DNA of 64,000 bases, from positions 1 to 64,000 of the forward strand of contig DYQY01000007.1 of the NCBI GenBank assembly GCA_020719045.1. The letters are read 5' to 3'. Below are positions 36,347 to 46,200 of the stretch, piece after piece. Numbering within the stretch: position 1 is the first letter of the stretch; each line of letters starts with the position of its first letter. A program made the position numbers and the translations under genes. The notes beneath the pieces were generated by a model. It was not told the DNA's origin, searched no databases, and saw nothing but the letters and a program-made list of their open reading frames with translations. Source of the DNA: Candidatus Termititenax sp. (GTDB taxonomy: Bacteria; Margulisbacteria; Riflemargulisbacteria; GWF2-35-9; DYQY01).

Positions 36347-37042
36347 TTAAAATTCATAAATCACATTAACTTGTGAATTAACTTTCATTTCTCCAACTTG
36401 ATACTGCGTTGCTGTATCAGAAACTGCTAACGCTTTCATCTGCATGCCTTCCACTCTTAATGGTTGGACATAATCACCAGACTCATTAATCTCTTTTATC
36501 CTAATCTTTCCAATGTCCATCGTTTTTGCAATAAGCTGTGCTTTATCTTTTGCATCAATCAAAGCAAACTTTAAAGCTTTCTGCTTATACTCTTCTATTC
36601 TGGAACTCGAAAAACTTATCTGCCCTATATTATTCAAACCACTGTTCACTGCGACATCTATTACTTTACCAATTAACGTTATGTCTTTTAATATAATTCT
36701 TAAATTTTGATCAACAATATATCCCATGAATTGTCGCTTCCCAGCAACGTATTCATAACTATTATTGATACTTAGCCTTTCTGTAGATATATTCTCTTTA
36801 GCAACTAACGACTTAATCTTATTTGTAAAACCATTAACCTTTTCATTAACATCTTTCTGACCCTTAACAACGTCTTGATAAACTCCACTTACTCCAACTA
36901 AAACATAAGCGATATCTGGCTCAAAAGAAACTTCTGATTTTCCACTAACATTTATGGACTTATTATTATCTTCCTGTTCATAAGTGGTCCCTAATAATAA
37001 AAAAACACATATAAAAAAAACTACTACTATTTTCTTTGGCAC
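36347..37042 (-). CDS. SIMPL-domain (DUF541) exported protein
   Basis: 231 residues with an N-terminal signal peptide or anchor (KKIVVVFFICVFLLLGTTY). The SIMPL domain follows: INVSGKSEVSFEPDIAYVLVGV at its start, an ALKFALIDAKDKAQLIAKTM helix, and the C-terminal VNSQVNVIYEF strand. Relatives form ring-like oligomers in the periplasm and are linked to stress tolerance; the activity is unknown. The start is GTG with TAGGAGG upstream. It lies 30 bases after the last NRPS gene and 12 before purE, so it may be co-transcribed with both. Confidence 0.88.
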   Translation of the reverse strand: MPKKIVVVFFICVFLLLGTTYEQEDNNKSINVSGKSEVSFEPDIAYVLVGVSGVYQDVVKGQKDVNEKVNGFTNKIKSLVAKENISTERLSINNSYEYVAGKRQFMGYIVDQNLRIILKDITLIGKVIDVAVNSGLNNIGQISFSSSRIEEYKQKALKFALIDAKDKAQLIAKTMDIGKIRIKEINESGDYVQPLRVEGMQMKALAVSDTATQYQVGEMKVNSQVNVIYEF

Positions 37043-37072
37043 TATATACCTCCTATAAGTCTTTTACATATT

Positions 37073-38269
37073 CTACAACAAAACGTTATCTATCGTCTTC
37101 CATAAACTATTTATAATTTGAATAGTCGTATCTTTGCCAACATTTTCCTGATAAACAACTCTAATACAATCATAATCAATAAAAAAAGTTAATGGACAAA
37201 CAGCTTCATTACAGGTTAATAAATAACCCCGCATGGAAACCTCTTGATTATAAGTCTGAAAAGAGACTAAAACAGAATATAAATGAGCTGGCAAAGAGAG
37301 TTTACTTATTGGAAACTGCTGATGCCTTAATGCTTCTTTAATCTTTTTCGAAATATTAACGAGCCCCAGATTCAATGGTTGATTGGATATATTTATTGGC
37401 AATGTGTTCACAAAAAGTCCAGGAGTACTTCTCTGTTTTTTATTTGTCCTATTTAATAAATGCACACCAAGACAAAAAGAATCAAGAAAATAAATTCTAC
37501 AAAACGTCTCACTAATAAGATAAAGCCACAAAACAAACTCTGAAACATTACTACTAATAGCTAATTCTCTTAATGCTTCTTTTTTTTCTTCATTAACAAA
37601 CATAAACTCTACCTTACTCTTCAAGTTGGTCTTATCTATCAATGAGAATACATTAATATTGCTTTGTTTATTACATAGTTCATCCTCCCAGTATTCTTTA
37701 TCCTTTTCCCAAATAGATGAACCAATATACTCCTTTTGCGAACGTAAATAATCTTTATAATCACAATCATCTAGGTTATATAAACTTACTACTTGATTAT
37801 TAATAAGCTGACTATAAATATCCATAACCCTGTTTGTTGTTATATTAATCCCATATAAATCAAATAATAAATGATGAGCTTTAATAAAATAAAAATTAGT
37901 TGCAGGTGAAATTATAATAGCAACATAAATCAATTTCTCGTCACTTACAAACATTGGCTCCCATGTTTTATTTTGCATCCACTCAATAGCTTTTTTGTCA
38001 TCCAAAACATTATCAATAAACTCACAATCACAAGCAACCATTTCTTCAAATATTTGATATGGATACCCGTCATCATCAACTAAAAACCTTGCCTTAAAAT
38101 TTGAAAAACTATTTATAGCTAAAAAACTAGCTTTAGCTAAAATTTGCAGATTAATACTTTTATCTAATTTACTATACCCAGCTACGCTCCACAAATTGCC
38201 TTTTGAAAACAACTGCTCGGCTATCCACATTTCTTCCTGCTGAATTGAAAGATTATACCTTTCCATCAT
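37073..38269 (-). CDS. stand-alone NRPS condensation domain
   Basis: 398 residues forming a single condensation domain. The catalytic motif is intact as HHLLFDLYG near residue 130 (HHxxxD), and the later TPGLFVNTLPINI block matches the domain's second half. It is the third NRPS gene and overlaps the second by 17 bases; the second ATG (38266) has better spacing to GGGAG. Since both upstream C* domains have lost the catalytic His, this protein may perform the peptide-bond step in trans, or release the product. No thioesterase is present. Confidence 0.85.
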   Translation of the reverse strand: MMERYNLSIQQEEMWIAEQLFSKGNLWSVAGYSKLDKSINLQILAKASFLAINSFSNFKARFLVDDDGYPYQIFEEMVACDCEFIDNVLDDKKAIEWMQNKTWEPMFVSDEKLIYVAIIISPATNFYFIKAHHLLFDLYGINITTNRVMDIYSQLINNQVVSLYNLDDCDYKDYLRSQKEYIGSSIWEKDKEYWEDELCNKQSNINVFSLIDKTNLKSKVEFMFVNEEKKEALRELAISSNVSEFVLWLYLISETFCRIYFLDSFCLGVHLLNRTNKKQRSTPGLFVNTLPINISNQPLNLGLVNISKKIKEALRHQQFPISKLSLPAHLYSVLVSFQTYNQEVSMRGYLLTCNEAVCPLTFFIDYDCIRVVYQENVGKDTTIQIINSLWKTIDNVLL

Positions 38270-41234
38270 TTATCTCCCTAAGAATCTTACCCCATTCATC
38301 TTTGCTACAAGGCAAGTAAGCACTCAAAATTAACTTATCTCCCTTTGTAGCTAAGCTAAATGTTATTGCCGATGGCCAAGTATTATTTGTCCATTTGCCA
38401 TCAATCGTACTATATAATTCTGTGCTCTCATCTACTTCCGTTCTGTAATGAAAAACAATAAAAGGCTCCAAAAGTTCTTTTTTCAAACTTACATTACTAG
38501 TGCCCTCATGAATTGTTGGATGCTTATACATATAGTTTAACCACTTTAAAGATTTAAAATTAGTAAGTGTTTTCGCCGCTTTTTTACGAATAAAATTTAT
38601 CTCATCAAATAACTCTTCTACATTCATGCCTTTTCTGAACACACAAGGAATAAAATCTGTAAATTCACCTATTGTTTTTACAAATCTACCTTCCTGATAT
38701 GCTCTTGTATCTTGAACCATAAAAAAAGGAGTATCAATATCAATCAACATTTTTGTTATCTTACTAAATATTTCTAACGACTGCATCAAACTATCCTGAT
38801 TGTCTTCTAAATCGAAAGCATGCTCATATAATGATAGATTATTCAATAGATACTTTGGAAAATCTGAGACTGCTCTATTAAATTCATCCAACTTAAACTC
38901 ACGAACAATCTCCTCTTCATTTAATAATGAACAATTTCTTAGCAACTTCAAATATTCTTCATACTGGACATTATTACCAATAGACCCTAAAAAGAAATAA
39001 CTTTTTAAAATATCAGCACCAACCTTATTATGAATAGACTCATCCATGCAAAAAACAAACAAATATCTAGTGTTAGTTACTCTAACGAAAATATGTCTAT
39101 AAGGAAAATCCTTCAATCTATCTTTGGCTAAATAATACTCTTTAATAAAAGGCAACATCTTCATTATTTGTGCTTCATTCAAACTCAATTCACTTAAATC
39201 TATCACCACTGAAGATACTTTATCCGGCATTTTAAAAACTGCCCAATAAAACTTATTGTGATTAGTAACCAAAGACGCTCGTAACAATTGCTGTTCACTC
39301 AACAAACAATTATGTCTCTCATTCAAAACATCAAACGAATAATCATTGCACCAGAGATAATCTATACTATACTTCTCGCGATACATATTTCTAAAGTTTA
39401 ACCTCCAAGGTTCAAGGTCTATTCTATCTTCAATACCACTTTCAATAAGTCTGTTAAAATATTCAATCTCCCTCTGCCTCAATTCCGACAATTTTGTCTT
39501 GATAAAGTCAGCTACTAGTGGCTTATCTTTTGTGCTATATTTATATGCAACCTCTTTTGATCCAGACGAGCTAACTAGCCTCAAAAAAGAGGTAATACTG
39601 TCTGCGGAATACATGTCAGCTATCTTTGTAGAAAAACCTATTTTCTGAAGCTTGTACATAATTCTAATCATCGACAATGAGTCAGCACCTTGCTCAACAA
39701 TACTTTTATCCATTACTATTTTTTTCCCTAAAACATCTTCTATTATTAATATAATCTGATTTGACCACGAATTATCCGAATTACTCAACTCATTTTGTTT
39801 CCAAAATAAACTAATTAACGCTTGCCTATCAATTTTTCCACCAATCGTCTTCGGCAATATCTCAAAATATAATATATCAGAAGGAATCATTTGTTCTGCT
39901 AATTTTGACTTCATCTCTGCAAAGAGAACCTTTCTATCTACTTCTGAAACTATAAAAATAACCAGTCTCGGAACGAAAATACTCTGACTAACATTTAGTA
40001 CAACAGCCTCTTTAACACCATTAATTTCTAACGAAACTCTGTTAATTTCAGCTAACTCTATTCTATAACCATTTACCTGTACTTGGTCATCTTCCCTACC
40101 CAAGAACAATAAATCTCCAGAAGACATTTTTTGCACCATGTCTCCAGTTCGATACCATTTCTTATCTTTTATGAATACAAACTTTTCCTCATTCATCTTT
40201 TCGTCTAGATAACCAAACGATACGCCCTCTCCGGCAATCAATAACTCGCCTCTGATCTCTTCTTGAACTTCAACTAAACTATCGTTTACTACCAAAACCT
40301 GTGTGTTTTTTAAAGGAGAACCTATTAACATTTGTGACCTAATACCCTCTAACTCAGCCATACTCTTTGCTTCATATACAACACTTTCTATCGTACACTC
40401 AGTTAATCCATATCCATTTATAACTCTAGCCTTAGGAAAACTCACTACTGCCCAACCAAAATCACTTCTTGAACATGCTTCTCCTCCAAAAATAATCTGC
40501 CTAATAAAGTCTGTATTTATTAAACTCGTTTTTGTTGCCTCAAGCAACAATCTTATATAGGATGGCGTTGATTCAACAATATTTGGTTTATATATATTAA
40601 TTATTTCCACCAAATAGCTAAGATTTAATTTGTCTTCCTTGTTAACAATAATCAATGTTCCAGCCCAAAAAAGTGATTTAATAAGGTTTCCAATGAACAT
40701 ATCTGTACTTATACTAGATAACTGTAAAACCTTGGGGGAAAAAGAATCCAATTTATAAAAATCTTGCCAGGCATCCATTAAACTTACAATATTGTCATAA
40801 CTAATCTGAACAGCTTTCGGAGTACCTGTCGAGCCAGAAGTAAACATTAAGTATGCTATTCTTTTTCCAAAATTAACACTTTCTTTTCCCGATAATTTTT
40901 TATGAAAAATCCCATCATTTTCCGCTATAATCAATTTAACTTTTGCTTGCTCTACATAAAAATCAATTCTTAATTCTGGAGTATCTTCATCTATAGTTAT
41001 CACAGTAGCACCTATTCTCCAAATAGCCAAAAAATAGGCTACAGCCATAAACGAGCATCTCATCTTTAAGGCTACAATATCACCTTCATTAATCCCCAAG
41101 CTTACAATTTCTTTGTAAATAACTTCTATTGTTTCCAAAAGATATTTATATGTATACTCTTTCTTTGCATAAATAATCGCAACCGATTCTGGATTACAGT
41201 TCGCTTTTTCTTCAAATTTCTTAAAAAATACCAT
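38253..41234 (-). CDS. NRPS module A-T-C* with a degenerate condensation domain
   Basis: 993 residues. The adenylation domain (about 1-470) has LMFTSGSTGTPKAV, NGYGLTECTIE, YRTGD, the RIELAEI block and GGKIDRQAL. The carrier domain has its phosphopantetheine Ser in GADSLSMI near 515. The C-terminal 430 residues resemble a condensation domain (DTRAYQEGRFVKTIGEFTDF) but at the active site read MDESIHNKVG (about 728) in place of HHxxxDG. A hand-derived pocket code DMGEIGGIE resembles the ornithine code. It starts 44 bases after the first NRPS gene. Confidence 0.9.
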   Translation of the reverse strand: MVFFKKFEEKANCNPESVAIIYAKKEYTYKYLLETIEVIYKEIVSLGINEGDIVALKMRCSFMAVAYFLAIWRIGATVITIDEDTPELRIDFYVEQAKVKLIIAENDGIFHKKLSGKESVNFGKRIAYLMFTSGSTGTPKAVQISYDNIVSLMDAWQDFYKLDSFSPKVLQLSSISTDMFIGNLIKSLFWAGTLIIVNKEDKLNLSYLVEIINIYKPNIVESTPSYIRLLLEATKTSLINTDFIRQIIFGGEACSRSDFGWAVVSFPKARVINGYGLTECTIESVVYEAKSMAELEGIRSQMLIGSPLKNTQVLVVNDSLVEVQEEIRGELLIAGEGVSFGYLDEKMNEEKFVFIKDKKWYRTGDMVQKMSSGDLLFLGREDDQVQVNGYRIELAEINRVSLEINGVKEAVVLNVSQSIFVPRLVIFIVSEVDRKVLFAEMKSKLAEQMIPSDILYFEILPKTIGGKIDRQALISLFWKQNELSNSDNSWSNQIILIIEDVLGKKIVMDKSIVEQGADSLSMIRIMYKLQKIGFSTKIADMYSADSITSFLRLVSSSGSKEVAYKYSTKDKPLVADFIKTKLSELRQREIEYFNRLIESGIEDRIDLEPWRLNFRNMYREKYSIDYLWCNDYSFDVLNERHNCLLSEQQLLRASLVTNHNKFYWAVFKMPDKVSSVVIDLSELSLNEAQIMKMLPFIKEYYLAKDRLKDFPYRHIFVRVTNTRYLFVFCMDESIHNKVGADILKSYFFLGSIGNNVQYEEYLKLLRNCSLLNEEEIVREFKLDEFNRAVSDFPKYLLNNLSLYEHAFDLEDNQDSLMQSLEIFSKITKMLIDIDTPFFMVQDTRAYQEGRFVKTIGEFTDFIPCVFRKGMNVEELFDEINFIRKKAAKTLTNFKSLKWLNYMYKHPTIHEGTSNVSLKKELLEPFIVFHYRTEVDESTELYSTIDGKWTNNTWPSAITFSLATKGDKLILSAYLPCSKDEWGKILREINDGKV

Positions 41235-41278
41235 TTTATTATGCCTCGATAACCCTTTTTGTTAATCTAAATAATATA

Positions 41279-44200
41279 TCACTGAGGATCTCTAATTTCA
41301 GTATACTTAGTTTCAAATGCCTGTCTAATCTCATTTGCATTGACTTGATAAGGAAATCTAATAAAAACCTCACAAACGCCATCTACTACTGTTACATTAA
41401 AGCTTATACCATATAGCCATCTATTTATAGCACTTTGATCATCACTAAAAACTTCATCTATACTTATATCCCCTTGTTTAAAATTAAACAAAAGCAGTCT
41501 GTTTGTCTCTTCTAATTTGCCAACTATTTGCTTAACTCTCCTTGAGAACGGATTACTCTTTAAATTTTTGTTAAATAATAGATTCTTAAAATGAATACCA
41601 TTTTGATTAACAACTTCCAAAATCGAATGAATATTTACTATATTATCTTCAGCTGACAAAGTAGTATCCACTATAACTGGAACCCCATCAATAAATGCTC
41701 CGATACTATTCGCAAGGGATTCTGCATCAAAAAACCTTGTGTTATGAAGCATAATTATTGGAATATTTGTAAAAGGGAAATGACTCTTTGCAAACACCAA
41801 AAACAAATTCATCGCAACATTTAACTCATTAATCTCACTCTTATTTATAACAATTTTGTATCTAAAGGATGAATGCTTTTTTTGCTTACAAATTTTCTTA
41901 GACAAAAACTTAGAATAAATATTAATATGCTTAATAAACTCATCTAGGCTTAACTCCGACAAAAGATTTTCCTGGTTAGATAACCCAGAATTTATTATGA
42001 ATCTATGTATGTATTCCTTGTAACCAATAGACTTAGGATATTCCTTAAACCCATCATTAGCTACACTAATTAAATAATAATTAATAAGCATGTTTCCATA
42101 GTCATCATGAATACTATCATCCATGAAATAGTATAAAAAAGTTTCACTTAGATTAAATTTAACTACAATTGCTCTAAACGTAAACCTTCTTAGATTATTA
42201 TTAGAAGAAAAATATTCATTTAAAACACTATAGACAAAATCGTAGCTTGAAAATACTTCATAACTAGACAAATCTAAAACAGGAATACAGCAGTCACTTT
42301 CAGAAAAAATCTCCCAACTATATTTCATTAACCCATTTTTTACTAAACCAGCCCGAAGTAAATCATTTTTACTCATTAACTCACTTATTGCTCTACTTAT
42401 TTCTAAAATTTTATTATCATCAATCCTAATCAGCGAAACAAAATAGACATTTCTATAAAACTTCCTTAAGTCACTAGAATACAAAGGATCCTCTAATTTA
42501 TAAGAAACACCACCAGAAATAAGTTTATTAAACAATTCTACCTCTTGTTTATTTACTTTTACCAGCAACTCCTTTGCCTTATTAGCATCAATAACTTTGT
42601 AATCCTTATCCATCAAATATTGTGGTTGAATATTATTAGAAAATCTCTGCTTACAAAAGTCTATTATTCCCTGTTTATTCAAAAAACTCTTGTCTTCAGA
42701 CACATACAAATAGCTAATTTTTTTGGAAAGTTTTTCATTATATACATTCTTTACCAAAACACCTTCACCAAAACACCTTAACAAAACAACATTAGCTCTG
42801 TCTAAATCACTAATTTTATCTCGCACAATAAATGTGCTGTAAAAATCCTCTAAAGAAAAACTTCTATATATATCAAGATAACTACACTTATAGCCTAATC
42901 CATTTAGTTTGGAAGCTATTTTAATTGCTTCTAATGAGTCAGCTCCCATCTGAATAAAACTCATTGATGCAACAAACTTCGCGCCTAAGACTTCCTTCCA
43001 CACGCTTAATACTAGACTCTTATCAAAGGACAAAATGTCCCCTTCAGGCAATTTACTTACTGGAATAATTAATTTCATCTCAGCTAGTATCTTTCTATCC
43101 ACCTTACCATTAGCTGATATTGGCATTTCATCTAACCTACAAAAAAAGTTAGGCACCATATAGTCTGGCAACAACTCCTTTAACCTTAGCACAAAGTTTA
43201 TATGTGATATTTCCTTGCTAGACTGATAATAGGCAACTATTACTTTACTATCATACACATCTTTTGTAACAACTATAGCTTTTACATGAAAAAGCTTCTC
43301 GATACATGATTCTATTTCACCTGGTTCAACTCTGTATCCACGTACCTTTATTTGAAAATCCTTTCTGCCAATAAACTGTATATTCCCATCACTGAGTAGT
43401 CTAACTAAATCACCAGTTCGATAAACTCTACCAATATCGTCGATATCTATAAACTTTTGCTTTGTTAACTCACTAGAAGTATATCCAGCAGCTAACCCAT
43501 AACCATAAATAATTAGCTCTCCATCTACTCCTACACCGACCTGCCTTAAATCCTCATCTAGGACATACATTTTTGTATTTCTAAATGGCTTTCCAATTGG
43601 CAAGTTCCCATATAATGGCAATTTGCAATCTTTGCATAAAAAATAATCGCTACTATAGATTGCAGCCTCAGATACCCCATATGAATTTATTACCATTGCT
43701 CTATTCAGATACCTTGCATTTAGTTTCCTAAAATCCTCGACAGAGCAAATATCCGACCCAACTACGACTAACTTTATGGTACTATCGTCAACATTTTGCT
43801 TTTCCATATAACCCACCAATAATGAAATTAACGAAGGTGTGGAATCTAAAACATTCACATTATAGTCTTCTATCATACGTGAAAGTGAACTAAGGCTGTG
43901 TCTCTCATCCTCAGTGGGGAGAACCAAGGTACCACCAGTGCAGACAGTCTTTAAGTAATTTCCAATAAACACATCATGTGCAAATGAAGATGTCTGCAAA
44001 AGCACAAACTCTTCTCCAACAATTTTGTATTTAAACTCCCACGCTTCTAATACATTCACAACAGCTCTGTGCGTATTTATTACGCCTTTAGGTTCACCTG
44101 TAGATCCAGAGGTATAAACCATATAACAAGGTGAATAATCTTCAACATGCTCTTTAGTAAAAATCTGAAAAGAATCTGTGATACTCTCAAACAATACTTG

Positions 44201-45889
44201 TTTACATACAACATCCAATAAGCTATCAGTTACCAATAACATACTTTTGCTATCCTCAATAATCTTCTGTATTCTCTGGAGTGGGTCATTTTTGCTAATT
44301 GGTAAAAAAACAGCCCCACACAAAAATATTCCTGTAATACAAGCTATCATGTCTACCGAATAATCCATGATAACAGCGACTCTATCACCAACCTTAACTC
44401 CTTGGCTTTGCAAATATCCTGAAACCCTGTAAGATATCTCAAAAAGTTGATCATATGAATATGACCTTCCATTACAAATGACAGCTGTGTTTATATGCTT
44501 TCTGTTTGCTACATCCTCTAACACAGAACATAAATTGTCTTTATATAGAATTGCTTCAGTATCATTCATTTTTCTAATAATCTCTTGCTCAATATTTGTT
44601 AAAATTCTAATGTCTTTTAAATTACTAAAGCTTTCACTTATTATCTGATTAAAAAACAATCTGAACTTCTGAACAAATATTTCCATATCTTCTTCAGAGA
44701 AAAGACTCTCATCAAAGTACATACTCATAACTACTTTTTTTTGTATTTGGAATTCTCTTACTCGAACATCCAATGAACATTGAATCATCCCGTTAAATAA
44801 CGTGATAACTTCTGAGGAAAATCCTCCCGTTAGATAATTATGGTCATGAGGTTCATATGAAAAATTAATTGATTCTCCAAGGTCATATCCCTCAGAAATC
44901 GCTCCTTCATAAAACTCCTTCCAAGAACACTTCTGGTGCCGATAACCTTCTTTTAAATCGTTTGAAATACTTGCAAATAAAGAGCTTAAATTGTCACCTA
45001 TTTCAACCATAACAGGCGCAATACTAGCAAAACAACCTAAGCTACATTTTTGTGGCTTTGACAATCTATTCTGAAGCCGAACATTTAATAAAACCTTGTT
45101 TCTAGATGTCCTAGCTCTAATAATTAACATAAACACAGCAATAAAGAAATTAAAAATACTTATATTATTCTCACTGCAATACCTTAAAATTGTTGCATAC
45201 TCCTCTGAATCTATCTCTACCTCTTTTGCAATTGCAGAAGCGACTATATTCTTTCGCTTTATATTTGAAGCTGACCAGTTGTACTCTTTGAGTAACTTAA
45301 CTTTATCTTTCCAAAACTTGCTATCACTTATATATTTTGCAGAATTAAAATACTCCTTATCTTGGTCTAAAAATTCAAAAAAAGAAAAATTGTGTGAAGG
45401 AGAAAACGCACTTCGTTTAATCTTGTCGTAATACTCAGCTATCTTATGTGCCGTTATTGCAATACTAAACCCATCAGCAATTAAGTGACTATACACTGAA
45501 TAACAATAGGAATTATTATCCGTTAACAAAATTCCTATCTCAAACAACTTACCACTCTGTAAATCAAATGGAGTCTTCATTCGATTTGCCACCCAGTCTT
45601 CGCAAGCTTTTTCTGGATTAATCTCATTACTAAAGTCTCTAACAACTACCTCAGTCTCTATATCAGCAACCTCTTGTAAGTATTCACCATTCTCATTGCG
45701 CACAAAAAATGTTTTAAGGATATTATTTTCTTCACACACTGCTCGCACAGCTCTTCTAAATATTGCATAATCCATTCTGCCATGAATAAAAATATACCCA
45801 CCAATATTTAAGTGTGGAGAATCAATAGCTAAAAACTGTTCATTTAAATATTGTTTCTGGATGTAACTTAAAGGAAATCTGTTTGCCAT
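41279..45889 (-). CDS. NRPS C-A-T-C* protein, first of the assembly line
   Basis: 1536 residues. An N-terminal condensation domain (about 1-430) keeps the second His and the Asp in SHLIADGFS near 133. The adenylation domain (about 450-960) has YMVYTSGSTGEPKGV, NSYGVSEAAIY, YRTGD, GYRVEPGEIE and NGKVDRKIL. The carrier Ser is in GADSLEAI near 982. A second C-like domain ends the protein, with MDDSIHDDYG near 1254 instead of HHxxxDG. Starting with a C domain and no loading module suggests an N-acylated product. Hand-derived pocket code: DVGDVVSIY. No transporter or phosphopantetheinyl transferase is nearby. Confidence 0.92.
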   Translation of the reverse strand: MANRFPLSYIQKQYLNEQFLAIDSPHLNIGGYIFIHGRMDYAIFRRAVRAVCEENNILKTFFVRNENGEYLQEVADIETEVVVRDFSNEINPEKACEDWVANRMKTPFDLQSGKLFEIGILLTDNNSYCYSVYSHLIADGFSIAITAHKIAEYYDKIKRSAFSPSHNFSFFEFLDQDKEYFNSAKYISDSKFWKDKVKLLKEYNWSASNIKRKNIVASAIAKEVEIDSEEYATILRYCSENNISIFNFFIAVFMLIIRARTSRNKVLLNVRLQNRLSKPQKCSLGCFASIAPVMVEIGDNLSSLFASISNDLKEGYRHQKCSWKEFYEGAISEGYDLGESINFSYEPHDHNYLTGGFSSEVITLFNGMIQCSLDVRVREFQIQKKVVMSMYFDESLFSEEDMEIFVQKFRLFFNQIISESFSNLKDIRILTNIEQEIIRKMNDTEAILYKDNLCSVLEDVANRKHINTAVICNGRSYSYDQLFEISYRVSGYLQSQGVKVGDRVAVIMDYSVDMIACITGIFLCGAVFLPISKNDPLQRIQKIIEDSKSMLLVTDSLLDVVCKQVLFESITDSFQIFTKEHVEDYSPCYMVYTSGSTGEPKGVINTHRAVVNVLEAWEFKYKIVGEEFVLLQTSSFAHDVFIGNYLKTVCTGGTLVLPTEDERHSLSSLSRMIEDYNVNVLDSTPSLISLLVGYMEKQNVDDSTIKLVVVGSDICSVEDFRKLNARYLNRAMVINSYGVSEAAIYSSDYFLCKDCKLPLYGNLPIGKPFRNTKMYVLDEDLRQVGVGVDGELIIYGYGLAAGYTSSELTKQKFIDIDDIGRVYRTGDLVRLLSDGNIQFIGRKDFQIKVRGYRVEPGEIESCIEKLFHVKAIVVTKDVYDSKVIVAYYQSSKEISHINFVLRLKELLPDYMVPNFFCRLDEMPISANGKVDRKILAEMKLIIPVSKLPEGDILSFDKSLVLSVWKEVLGAKFVASMSFIQMGADSLEAIKIASKLNGLGYKCSYLDIYRSFSLEDFYSTFIVRDKISDLDRANVVLLRCFGEGVLVKNVYNEKLSKKISYLYVSEDKSFLNKQGIIDFCKQRFSNNIQPQYLMDKDYKVIDANKAKELLVKVNKQEVELFNKLISGGVSYKLEDPLYSSDLRKFYRNVYFVSLIRIDDNKILEISRAISELMSKNDLLRAGLVKNGLMKYSWEIFSESDCCIPVLDLSSYEVFSSYDFVYSVLNEYFSSNNNLRRFTFRAIVVKFNLSETFLYYFMDDSIHDDYGNMLINYYLISVANDGFKEYPKSIGYKEYIHRFIINSGLSNQENLLSELSLDEFIKHINIYSKFLSKKICKQKKHSSFRYKIVINKSEINELNVAMNLFLVFAKSHFPFTNIPIIMLHNTRFFDAESLANSIGAFIDGVPVIVDTTLSAEDNIVNIHSILEVVNQNGIHFKNLLFNKNLKSNPFSRRVKQIVGKLEETNRLLLFNFKQGDISIDEVFSDDQSAINRWLYGISFNVTVVDGVCEVFIRFPYQVNANEIRQAFETKYTEIRDPQ

Positions 45890-45930
45890 ATCTCAATTGT
45901 AATATAGGGTTAAAATATATAAAACAGCTA

Positions 45931-46200
45931 TCAGTATCTTATTTGAAATCCAACATAGTCAGAAACAACGTCTTCTATCTGCCTGAGCTCTTGTATATTA
46001 TCATGAAAATACAAATCTACTGCCCTTATAAAAGATTCTAAACTAAGCTCTTCTCCTTGCGCAAAAGCTTCTACAGTACCGTCTGGAACGTTCCTGACCC
46101 AACCAACGATGTTGTATTTATCAGCTATTTTTTTAACGGTAAATCTAAATCCTACACCCTGAACCTTACCAAAGTATTTCAGTTGGTAAGCATTCTTCAT
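45931..46200 (-). CDS. acyP: acylphosphatase
   Basis: 89 residues, the full size for this small alpha/beta enzyme that hydrolyses carboxyl-phosphate bonds. GKVQGVGFRFTVKKIA contains the catalytic Arg loop, and GWVRNVPDGTVEAFAQG has the catalytic Asn. It overlaps the mnmA stop by four bases, which makes it the last gene of the birA-to-acyP operon before the NRPS genes. Confidence 0.95.
   Translation of the reverse strand: MKNAYQLKYFGKVQGVGFRFTVKKIADKYNIVGWVRNVPDGTVEAFAQGEELSLESFIRAVDLYFHDNIQELRQIEDVVSDYVGFQIRY

Noticed and set aside
45096-45431. 111-residue plus-strand ORF inside the first NRPS gene
   Set aside because: It is antisense to a clear condensation domain and reads as the low-complexity shadow typical of AT-rich coding DNA.
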